Shown here: piece after piece, positions 1 to 11,000 of the stretch
How positions within the stretch are numbered: the first letter of the stretch is position 1
Layout of the letters: the number at the start of each line of letters is the position of its first letter
DNA from: JACVRN01 sp036403815
Lineage (GTDB): Bacteria; Acidobacteriota; Blastocatellia; Pyrinomonadales; Pyrinomonadaceae
Assembly: GCA_036403815.1 (NCBI GenBank)
Contig: DASWQH010000076.1
Coordinates: 3,421 to 67,420, forward strand
DNA length: 64,000 nucleotides
Direction: 5' to 3'
Program-made: the position numbers and the translations under genes
Notes under the pieces: generated by a model
Databases searched by the model: none
What the model was told of the DNA's origin: nothing
What the model saw: the letters and a program-made list of their open reading frames with translations, nothing else

Positions 1-1
1 C

Positions 2-1960
2 GTCTTCTCTGCACCGCCGGTCGGAAATTCATCATTCGCACAATACTACCGGCAGAAGGTTGCGCAGAGCTATACCGTCTGGGCCGGAACCAGCGACTTG
101 CCCGTAGACCTTTTCCCAACTGCCCCGCCTGAGTATCAAAGCTCCGGCCAGTTGCAGTCTCTTTCCGCCTTGCTGCCCAGTTCGTATGACGACCCCTGGG
201 TAGAGCGAAGCGGAGATTTTTACCTGACTACGCTGGGGGGCACGCCCATGCCGCCTCCAACCTCGCCTGGCAGCATAGTCAATCCGCCCGCAGGCTTCGA
301 CCGCTTTCTGGCCTTCTCGCTGGCGAAGCTATGCGCAGTAGCCTATCAACGCAAGCAGCATCCGAACGCGCAAACGGGCCTGGACATTTCGCCCTTCGTC
401 CCACAGGCGGATATTACCTCCACCGATATTACCTCCAAGACAGTGACCTTCTGTAGCCTCTTTACGAGTCCGGACAGCGTGGTCGTAGCCTTTCCGGGAG
501 CAGTCACCTGGCAGGAGTTGGTCTTACAGATGGCGAATAACAATCTCGACTACCCGGACTTTCTGGGCCAGAACTTTGCTTATGTCTTGCAGGGCGCGCT
601 ACAGGTCTACAAGGCCAGCAGCACGGGCAAGGCCGGTGAGCAGACATTCAGGCAGGCGGTGATTGCTAAAGTTCAACAACTGGCGGGCACGCCTGCGAAG
701 AAAGTTTACGTCACGGGCCACAGTTTGGGCGGCGTGCTGGCGAGCATTTGCGCTGCGGATTTGAAGGTCAACTATGCAGCACTCGCACCGGCGAAACTCT
801 ACACGTTCGGCTGCCTTCCTGTCGGCAACTATGAATTCGCGCAGTTCTTCAATCCTCTGTTTGCAGGTAACAGCTTTCACATAGCGCGTACGGGAGACTT
901 CGCTCCGAACCTGTGGCCCATCCTCGGCTTCGAGCCGTTAAATCAACAGGTGACATTACAGGGGACGCCGCCCAGCGATGATTTTACGCAACATCCAATC
1001 AGCGGCTATGCCAGGCTGCTTAATCCTTCGCCACAAGCTGCCGGCGACTTCCTCAGCCTCAAGATGAAAGGCTTTGGACTGAGCACAGAGAGCGTGCACG
1101 AGGGCGAGTTGAAGGCAGATGAAAACCGAGAGATTCTCCTCTCGCATGATGCAAGGGAATCTGCCATCAAGCCCGTGTGCGTCGACGAGAACAAAGGTGA
1201 CCTGTTGTTTGCAAGTTCTCAAATCGTAGTGGGCGAGGACGAATCGCTGGTCGTGCGACCTGGGACAGCAAACGCAGACATAGTAATTGATACGCTCGTT
1301 GTTCGGCAGGGAGGGGTAGTTCGCATAGAAGGCTCCGCGACACTGCATATACAGAATCTACGCGGCGAAAGCGCACTCGCTGCCAAGTCCCAAGCGGCGG
1401 CTTCGACACAGAATGAGATGCACTTCAATGTTCGCGGCATGCCGGGCACGCAGGGCATGCCGGGCGCTATAGGCGGAAGCGGCGCTCCCGGAAGTGGGCC
1501 GGGCGGGCGCGGTGGCATGGGTGGCCTCGGCGGAGATGGCTCTAATTCCCCTGACGTTATTTTGAATCTAGGGAATATCGACGGCACAGCAATCTTCTAT
1601 ATGGGCGGCGGAGATGGCGGGCCGGGAGGGTCTGGCGGGCCTGGCGGAGAGGGCGGCACTAATATGTCAGGTGGGCCTGGAGGCCAGGGAGGTTCGGGCG
1701 GAGACGGAGGGCGCGGCGGTAATGCTGGCGACGGAGGCACTGTGACCGTAAATTACCAGTCTCTCTCTCCCGGCTCATCTTTCCAGATTGCAACCTATAT
1801 CGGAGAAGGTGGCTTGGGCGGGCCGGGCGGCACGGGTGGCCCCGGTGGTCGCGGCAATCCTCCCGGGCAACCTGGCTTGAGAGGTCGTGGCGGAGCATCG
1901 GGCACTGTCGGCAAGCCCTCCAAATTAATCCTAATGGGGCCGCAGACTCCGGCCACCTGA
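2..1960 (+). CDS. Class 3 lipase-like protein with glycine-rich collagen-like tail (5' partial)
   Basis: The reading frame is open from the left window edge, so the true start lies outside; 652 residues are visible. Residues about 110-340 form a lipase class 3 type alpha/beta hydrolase: the nucleophile elbow GHSLGG is at bases 716-733, followed by LYTFGCLPVGN, a probable catalytic Asp in RTGDFAPNLWP and a probable His in TQHPISGYARLL. The first ~32 visible residues (VFSAPPVGNSSFAQYY and following) align with the segment after the nucleophile elbow, so the protein probably carries two lipase domains in tandem, the first cut by the window edge. From about base 1430 the chain is very rich in Gly-Gly-x and Gly-Pro-Gly runs, interrupted by two short beta-type segments. 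Nothing shows the substrate. It heads a co-directional run of six genes, so a role at the cell surface or in a secreted assembly is plausible but inferred. Confidence 0.75.
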   Translation, partial: VFSAPPVGNSSFAQYYRQKVAQSYTVWAGTSDLPVDLFPTAPPEYQSSGQLQSLSALLPSSYDDPWVERSGDFYLTTLGGTPMPPPTSPGSIVNPPAGFDRFLAFSLAKLCAVAYQRKQHPNAQTGLDISPFVPQADITSTDITSKTVTFCSLFTSPDSVVVAFPGAVTWQELVLQMANNNLDYPDFLGQNFAYVLQGALQVYKASSTGKAGEQTFRQAVIAKVQQLAGTPAKKVYVTGHSLGGVLASICAADLKVNYAALAPAKLYTFGCLPVGNYEFAQFFNPLFAGNSFHIARTGDFAPNLWPILGFEPLNQQVTLQGTPPSDDFTQHPISGYARLLNPSPQAAGDFLSLKMKGFGLSTESVHEGELKADENREILLSHDARESAIKPVCVDENKGDLLFASSQIVVGEDESLVVRPGTANADIVIDTLVVRQGGVVRIEGSATLHIQNLRGESALAAKSQAAASTQNEMHFNVRGMPGTQGMPGAIGGSGAPGSGPGGRGGMGGLGGDGSNSPDVILNLGNIDGTAIFYMGGGDGGPGGSGGPGGEGGTNMSGGPGGQGGSGGDGGRGGNAGDGGTVTVNYQSLSPGSSFQIATYIGEGGLGGPGGTGGPGGRGNPPGQPGLRGRGGASGTVGKPSKLILMGPQTPAT

Positions 1961-2083
1961 TAGCGGCCAGATTGTCGGGTCAGCCATCTGTTCTTTCCTT
2001 AGGGCGCAGCACTTGAAGCGTCACTAACATCGCTACGGTAATCAGCCTTTTGAGAATCCTCTTAGGAGCGTGCGGAGCAGTCC

Positions 2084-5000
2084 ATGGCCTCTAACATCAA
2101 GCCAGCCAACATGTCACTCGCTGATGCGAACTCAGCAAACAATGGTATCTGCTTTTCCGGCCTCGACCCTGCGCTCGGCAGCCTCGGCGAATTGATTGGC
2201 CTGCTGTCGTCTCAAGATGAAAGTACATATTGTCTCGAAGAGTCCTGGTTCGAAAGCCCTATTCAAAATACAGCCAATGGCGTCAAGGATAATGGAGACA
2301 AGCTGGCGTCGTTGCTTGGGCAACTGCTGGGCGAAGTGGGCGGCCAGGCGCTGGGCGTGCCGGTCAAAGACCCTGCATTGGTCGGAACCTGGTATCCGAT
2401 CAATATGCCTGACACAGGGAAACCCACAGGACTTTACATAGGCAGCTACCCGAAGAACGGCGAGCAAGTCTTCGGCATAGGCGTTTATCATAAGTGGCCC
2501 ATACCTTCGGACACTCCTGTGCTTCAAATTGATGTCTGGGCAATGATTCCGCTTCTGAGATTAGGTAACGGTAAGCTGCAACCCGTGCTGACGACTCCGG
2601 GCTACCCGATTACGCTGGGCATAGCGGCTGAGGGGCTTGATAGTAAACCACTCGTTGACACCAACGACTTCTCATTCGACGGCGTCAAGTTCAGCGCCGC
2701 GATAGACATGGCCTCTGCCATCGAAGGAGGCTCTGCGCAAAATCCTCCGGTTCAGCTTTCCATAGTCATTCTGCAACTAGGTCTTCCAGGTGAAACCGAA
2801 GCGAAGGATATGTCGCTTGCAGACCTTGCGACCATCAGCGCACAGGAGATTCTCAACACTGCTTCGGCCCTCTTCGTGACAGCCCTTTCGCAGGTCTCGC
2901 AGACAGCCGCAGACCACGCGAAATATCTGCTCCCAGTCCTGGGCCTTTCTACGATTATGCCGGGCAAGACAACGGCACTCCCGATTCTTCGCTGGGATCA
3001 ATTGTTTGAGCTGGCTTTGAAAAAAGGGGACGTGACGCAGCCGTTTCGCCAGTGGTTCCGCACCGTCTCCTCCGACCCGGATTTACTCAAGACATGGCTT
3101 TCCGGTGTCGCGGGCTTTATGGGGCAGACGGCGGATGTCACGGGCGACGGCACGCGAGCGAATCCGTTTGCAGTGCCCATCATAGACCTCAGCCAGACCA
3201 ACCCTGCGGTCGGAGTGCTCTCGCTGACGGCTGCAACACTGGTGGACTCCGATGCGCAAAGACACCTCTATCCGGGCTTGAGCTTCGCATCAACCGGCAT
3301 AGCGCTTGGGACATCACCGGCGGCGCTCAGGATTATGGCCGACATCGAGCTGGCTGAATTCGTCTTAAGCGTTGACGGCTCGGAGAAATATACCGGGCCA
3401 TCTTCTTTGCAGTTTGATGTTGGTCTGACGCTGGCTAACAAGCAGGCTGGACAGCCGCTCGTTGATATTGACGGCTACAAATTCGGCTACTTCAAGGCTG
3501 GTTTAGAACTGGGAGCTGACCTGAATCCGGTTCCTTCTTTCAATCTGGTGGACATTGAGACGCCGGATCAGATGTTCGACTCAATCAACCTGCTTTCACC
3601 GGGCGAGCTGGCTAGCGTCGCACAGAGTACGCTCGTGCCTATGCTTGAGCAGCAGTTATTCAAGCTGCTGGGAATCGAGCCGGGCCAGAAGATTCCGTTC
3701 GCCAGCAACGCGGCTGCGCTCCTGGGAGTGACAGCGCCTGACGTGCCCGGAGCCACTTGGCCGAGCGATCAACTGCCGCCGCCATTCACCATCGCTCAGC
3801 TTCCCAACACCATCAAAGACCCTGTCGCGGCGCTCGGAAGTTATTACCAGAATATTTTGACCACTCAGACGCAGGTCAACGGCAAGGCTGCGTTCCAGTA
3901 TATCCTGCTGGAACTCGCAGGGCTGATACAGGATGCTGCGCTGGGCCAGGCCACTATACAGATCACAGGCGACGGCACTCAAGCCTCACCGTGGTTAGCA
4001 ACGATTTCACTCAAGGACACAAGCCTTCCGGCAGCGCTGACAGCCTACACGCAGGCAGCTGGCAATCTAACGCAGCTTGTACTGGGCATAGAGTTGGGGC
4101 CGGAACTTCTGCTCGGCACAACGAAAGTCATTCCTTCCGTCGGCGTGCAGTTCTTAACGCTGGATTTGCCGCAGCCGGGTTCAGGCGCACAATTTCAAGG
4201 CACCTGGGCCTCCGATATTCACGCCACGCTCTCTTTGCCCGAAGGCTTCCAGAGCGACCCCGTGGGCGGAGCAACAATCTCGCTCAACCGTGCGGCGATG
4301 TCTGCCCGTTGGAGCCGTACGGATGGTTGGGGATGGTCGCTGCTGGCAGGTCAACCAACAATCACTATTGATGGTCAAGAGATTGCTCTGGGCCAGGACT
4401 TGAACTTCAGTGATGCGAGTTCGCTGCGCGACCTCGTGACATCGGGCGCGACGGCCTTTGCGCATCTATTAACGGGCGTGCTGGGCGTAGCTCTGCTGCG
4501 CACGGAGAAGCGTGTGGGTCTGGCGCTGGCCGGTGTGCTCGGACTCTTAAAGAATATAAATCAGGCGGCAAACTTCCCGCCGGGTCTGCAATGGCCGAGC
4601 ATTACTCCGCTCTCGCTCGATAATCTGAACGACCCGCGTCCAGCGCTTCGCGCACAACTGGCAAAGGATTTTGTTGACGACGAGACGGCGCGCGCAGTCC
4701 TTGCTCTAGTGGCGTGGGCCGTTAACGGCATCGAAGCGCAAGCGCCTCAGATTGACGGCACGCGCTCATTCGCTGCTCCCTTCAAGTTGCCTATCAGCAG
4801 TTCGGGTTTTCAGGCTCTCGTCTGGTATCAGGATACAGGGCAGACGCTCGGTGTGGGCTTAGGCCGCACAGATGTCTCAAACTTTACCGGTCTGAAAATC
4901 ACCACTGAATCCAGACTAAACTGTGTAGAGGTATCGCTCGCAAGCGGACAGATACAGTCGGGTGCGAACACGCCTTCGCTGAGCCTGTTGGCAACCATTG

Positions 5001-8000
5001 AAAATCCTGGCGGAATGCTTTTCACAGGTTCGACTGAAACCGGAAGCCTGGGCAAAATCATTCTGGGCTGTTCGTTGAACCTGTCCGGCGGGCAACTGCA
5101 ATTCAATCCTGTGGTGACGCTCGTTGATGTCACGCTGCCGGGCGAAACCGCGTCCTCTACCTTAACGCTGGATGATTTTCAAAGCCAGGACTTCGCAGAC
5201 AGAAGCAGGCAGGCTTTCCTGTTTTTAATCAATCAGGGAGTGCAGCTTGCCGTTTCGCAAGTCTCCAATAGCACTTCATTCAAGACTCTCTACTCATTGC
5301 TGACGAGTTTAGGATTGGCCGTGGAGCGTGAGACGGATTCCGATCCGTATGGCATAAGCCCCGCGGGCTGGCAGGCATTGCTGGCTAATCCACTCGGTTA
5401 CGTCGAAGGCAGGTTTAGTGACCTCCTCTCCAACCAGGAATTACGCTCGCAGCTCTACACCTACATCCAGAGCCTACTGAACATTCAGTTGCCTGAAGTG
5501 CCTAAGCCTGCGCTCGACCTGCTCAGCGCGCTCGGCATCGTAGGAGCTGAAGAGCATGGCTATCCCTTGCAGCCCGATGCGCTCCTGGCACTAGCCCAGC
5601 ATCCGTTCGCCAAGCTCTCCACAGCCTTTCAGCAACTGGTAGAGAATCCGGCGGCGCTCAGGGCACTGGCGGGCAAACTGGTAGGCAACATCCCGCCTGT
5701 AGACTTTGGCCCCTTCACTTTCCAGTCCACCGCAGGGACGAGGATTTCGCTCGGCATCAAGCCTGAGAAAGCGGTGGTCATAGCGGGCCTAGTCAATCTT
5801 TCGGGAGAGATTGCGCTGGACTTAGGCACGCCCTCTATTGGCGTACAGTTGCGCGCCTTCAATCCTGTACTGCAACTGGCGGCTGTCCCCGCGCTCTCTT
5901 ATCGTTTAAATACTCCGTCCTCTCTTCCCACTTTCACCTTCGACATAGCATGGGGCGATGGCAGTCGTCCCGCGCCCGAAGCGCTGCGACTCTTCCCGTT
6001 TGACCAGACACAGTTCCTGAATCAGTTGGCAGACCTCGCGCCAGACTACGTGCTCTCCATGCTGGTCACGACTGTCCTTGAAAGTAACGTGCTCAAGAAG
6101 TATCCGCTGGCGCAGCAGGTCTTCCAGGCACTCGGCATAGCGCAGTTGGATGACGGGCGATGGACTATGCCTTCGTTGATAGGCTTGCTGCGCGATCCTA
6201 AAGGCTGGTTGCTGTCAGAAGGAATTCTGGGTAAGGAAGGGAAGTTCGATTTAACATCCTTCGGAGCCATTCTTAAGAAGCTTCCGGCTGTGAGCGCAAG
6301 CAACGGGCTGGCAGTTGCTCCGACAGCCAACGGCGCGAAAGTCAGCGGATTGCCCTTCAACTTTGAGATAGACTTCTCGGTCGTCTCAGACCCAGCGGCG
6401 CAGGCTACGATTACCGTCGCAACTCAGAATTTACCGGTCGCAGGCGGCAAGGGTAAGCTTGAAAATCTATCGGTCGGAGTCTCTCTGGGCGCTGACTATC
6501 AACCCAGCGTGACGGGCGGCATCAAGGTCGCAACCTCCGGCACTTCGCCAAGCCAGTTCTTCATAGAGGCCGGATACGATAAGCAGTTCAGCTTTGCCGC
6601 AGGGCAGATGTTGACGGGCGGCGCTACCGGCATCACCTTCCAGATTCTGCCGTTCCAGGGATGGGGGTCGTTGCTTGAGCAGCTAGCGCGGCAAGCGCCC
6701 GTGCTGGCCTTGCAGGAGCTTGTGCCTGTTCTACTGGACAAGCTCAAAAAGACAGGAGCCGCAGACTTTGCTCAAAGACTCTCGGATGCAGGCACAGCGT
6801 TACAGGTTTCCGCTCTGGTCACAGCCATCTCGCAGGTGAATCCTTTCACCGCCGCCAACGTGGAGCAAGCTGCGCTCAACTGGTTAATGCAGCGCTTGTC
6901 ATCAGGGAATGCGAACGCCACGGCCCAGGCCGTAGCAACTCTGCTGCAATCAGTTCTGCCAACACAAATCTCAACTTCCGGCGGGCTTGTCACATATAAG
7001 CCCAGTTCTTCGCTGCCGCTCACGCTGCTGGTAGGTATGGACTCGTCCGGCGCTCAACCACTGGCGGGCGTCTGGGCGGAATTAGAGCTACCTGAATTGT
7101 CTTTGTTGAAGGCCGACATCAAGCGTACAGGCATCGGTGTGCCTCTGAGCGGCGCGCCGAATCCTGTCTTCAGTTTCGGTGTTGACCTGTCCGTCCCTAT
7201 TGAAGGAACGATTGGCCCACGATTGAGTTTAGGTTTAGACCCTGCGGCTGGAGTGATGCTGAGCTTTGACCCGTTGGGCGACAGCAGCAATCCCTCGCAG
7301 CCATCAGACCTCAGCCGTGAATGGCTGCCAAAATTCTTCCCGCCCGGCCCGAACGATTCCTCCTCAACCGCTGACCGCGTGCAAGCATGGATAATAGATG
7401 CCTTGAAGTATGTGCTGCCGAGATATGTCTCCGCCGTGGTGCTTAACGAAGCGAAGGTGCACGACTGGCTTGAGCAACCGATTCTCGCGACAGGCGGCGC
7501 GCCGACGCCGGGTGAAATTCTGGTCGCCTCCATGTTGTTGAGAAAGTCAGACCAGAGCTATTACCTGACAGACTTTAAGGCTTTGCAGAATCTGAGCATC
7601 GAAGCCTTTTTGGGCAACTTCCTTCGTACGCTTCTGAAGACAGAGATTAAGGTGCTCAGTTTCGGCGCGAACAATCAGGGAGGCGTCATCATAGGGCCGA
7701 ATCCGAATGACACGAACCAGTTCGGGCTGCTCATCAGCGCACCTGACTTCGCCGTCCCCAAAGTGCAGAACGTCGTTCTACAGTTGGGCGCTACGAACAC
7801 GGAATGGATTGCCAAGTCGGACGGCGACATAGGCAATCTGAAACCGGGAATCTCCGTCTACGTGCCCATCAAAGACAGCGGCGGCCTCGGTTTGAAGCCG
7901 GACTTCAGTAATCTGCAACTGAATCTGGTTAACGTCGGACTGGACTTTAAAGGAAGCAACGGGCAGCCGCTTGTGAAGATGACGCGCTTTCAACTCGGAG

Positions 8001-11000
8001 CGGTAGAGCCGCGCGGGTTGGTGCAGTTACAGATGACCGACGGCTCTCCTTCTGTGCAGTTCGGCGTTGACGTGACGCTGCAAGATGTAGGGATTTCGCT
8101 TGCGCCGAATACACTCGCGCCCGGAGGCGACCCGCAAACCAGTAATCCGATTGCCAAGAACCTGCTCGGCTCAGGCGATAGCTCTTCGCCCCAACAGGAG
8201 AATCCCACGGCCAATCCTACCTTCTCGGTTGAGGCCGCCTACTCCAAAGACCTCTGGGTAGAGTTGCGCAGCCAGACCTCCAACGGCTCGCAGGTGATTA
8301 TCCCCGTACAGCGTAGCTTCGGCCCACTCTATGCCAAGTCAATAGGCATCGGCTGGCAACCGACAAAGGTTCTACAGTTACTCTTTGCCGGAAGCATCGC
8401 GCTCGCGGGTCTGCGTGCGGACGTAGTCGAGTTGACGGTAGGCATTCCGGTCACGCAGATCACGGATTTCAGCAAATACACGCTCGACCTACAGGGATTG
8501 AACGTCAGCTTCCAAGGCGGGTCTGTGGACATCAGCGGCGGTTTCCTCAAGACGACCACTCCGTATCTGAGCTACACGGGCGCGGCGATTATCAAAGCGG
8601 CCAACTTCTCAATCGCGGCCATAGGCTCTTACGCGCAGTATCCTCTGACAGGTGATAAGGACTCGCCTACCGTTCCATCGCTCTTTATCTTCGGCGCGCT
8701 CAACGCTGCGCTCGGAGGGCCGCCGGCCTTCTTCATCACCGGGATCGCGGCGGGCTTCAGCTACAACCGTAACATACTACTTCCAAGTGTCGGAGAGGTG
8801 CAGGACTTCCCGCTCGTCTCCGGCGTCGTCAATGGCACATTCACTTCCGGGCAAAAGCCAGACGATGCTTTGAACGCAATCGTCAACGTGGTGAAGCCGG
8901 AGGTCGGACAATACTGGCTTGCCGCCGGATTGAAGTTCACCTCGTTCCAGTTGATAGATGCTTTCGCGCTGCTCTTCCTGAAGTTCGGGCGAGAGTGGGA
9001 GATTGCCCTGTTAGGTGTGGCGTCCGCACCTTTGCCGAAGGGATTGTCGCCCGGCTCGGCGCTCGCATACATTGAACTCGGTCTGAAAGTTTCCATCAAG
9101 CCTACTGAAGGCATCGTCTCCATAGAAGCGCAACTGACCCCGAACTCCTACATCATCGCGAAGGATTGCAAGTTAACGGGCGGCTTCGCTTTCTATCTCT
9201 GGTTCAAGGACATCACGACGGCTGACGGCGAGCATATTTCGGCTGGCGACTTCGTGCTCACGTTGGGCGGGTATCATCCGTCCTTCCGTAAGCCCAAGCA
9301 TTACCCGGACGTTCCGCGACTGGGCTTCTCATGGTTGATTAACGCGGGCGTTGGAACGGTCAGCATCAGCGGCGGAGCTTATTTCGCCCTCACGCCTACG
9401 GCTGTCATGGCCGGAGGATTCCTGCACGTGCTCTTTTCCGCAGGGCCTCTGCGTGCCTGGCTCGACGCGGTGGCAAACTTCCTTGTAGAGTGGAAGCCCT
9501 TCTACTATCAGGTAAGTATTAGCATCAGCGTCGGCGTGGCCTTTGAGACGAAGATTCTGGGCGTCTCGATTACGCTCAAAGTGGAACTGGGCGCAGACCT
9601 CGAACTGGAAGGGCCGCCGACACACGGACAGGTTCACGTCAGTTGGTTCATCATCTCCTTCACCATCCCGTTCGGCGCATCCGAAACCGAGACCAGTGAT
9701 AATAGTCTTGACTGGCCTGCATTCGCAGAAGGCTTCCTGCCGCAGCCTGAGCCGAAACAGAATCTTCCTATGATGGCTCAGGCTATGAGTCTAGCAGCGG
9801 AGGATGACGGGCCGGTGCAGCAGATCGTCAAGCTGCGCGCCGAGAGCGGGCTGCTCAAAGATAACGGCGACAACTGGCGCATTCGTCCAGTCCCATTCAC
9901 GCTGCGCGTAGACTCTGCTATTCCGACCACGCAACTCATAGTGGATAATTCCGAGACGACATTGAGCGGGCCGGATATAGGCGTGCGCCCGACAGGCTCA
10001 CCCAGCACGCTGATTGCGCCTCTGACCGTCTATGTCAAAGATGCCGCCGGGAAGCCGGTCAATCTCAAGGAGCGTCAAATCGCTATGGTCGGCTCCTTAA
10101 ACGGAGCACCGGCAGCGCTCTGGTCTAAAGAGGCGCTTGATCGTCAGTACGCGCCTGACCCTGACAAGATGCTGATTCCGGGAGCGCTGATGGGCGTCGC
10201 GCTGCAAGCCACACAATATGTGAGGCTCGGCTCGATTGATGCATTTCCGATAGAGAATCTCAAATACGATCCGGGCGACCCGATGCTGCTTCCCTTCGCC
10301 ATCACTCCGCAATATCCGCCTGCGCCTCGTTACAGCGACGAGCAGCAGAAGAGTGCGCTGGCGATACTGATGAGTTCTATCATGGCGGCTGTAGATAGCC
10401 GCAATAAGATATTGCAGGCGCTTCAGGCGAGCAATATCGACGCGCCGCTCGATCCCAATCTTTCTGTGATGGCCTCGTCTGCCGAACTCGTGCTGCAAGC
10501 GCCGCCCGTGCTGGCAAGGGTTGGAATATATCAAACGGGCACGATTATGGAAGGCCACTTCGTCTCTTTAGCCGAACCGAAGTTAGAAATGAAAGCAGCC
10601 GAACCGCCGCCGGGCCGTAGACCCGAACTGCTGGGCATCCTACGGCGTTATCAAATCAACAACACGCCTACGCCGCCATCTCATCCGGGAATGCTGCCGC
10701 ACGGCAATACAACTTCGAGCCGCTGGATCGATTCACGCCACACCCTTGAGCGCCACGTCGTGCGGGCTATGGCAGATGTCGCAGCCGAAGAGATAGGCAT
10801 GACCATCTCTCCGGGCATGTTGGTTATGTGGCGAGTCGACCCGAACCTGAGCAACGAATTACAGAGCAGCGGCGACCTGCCCGTGAAGATGATAGCCTTT
10901 GACCGCTACGGTGAATTGCTCGCGGCTCCGACCGTAGCGCAAGCGAACGCTCCAACGCTTCCCGAACAAACTGCCGAGGTGGCGCTTTACGGGCTTGATC

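Noticed and set aside
1430..1900. Gly-rich region as a tandem DNA repeat or CRISPR
   Set aside because: The codons vary and no regular DNA unit or spacer pattern exists; it is a protein-level Gly-Gly-x repeat. No CRISPR array was seen anywhere in the window.
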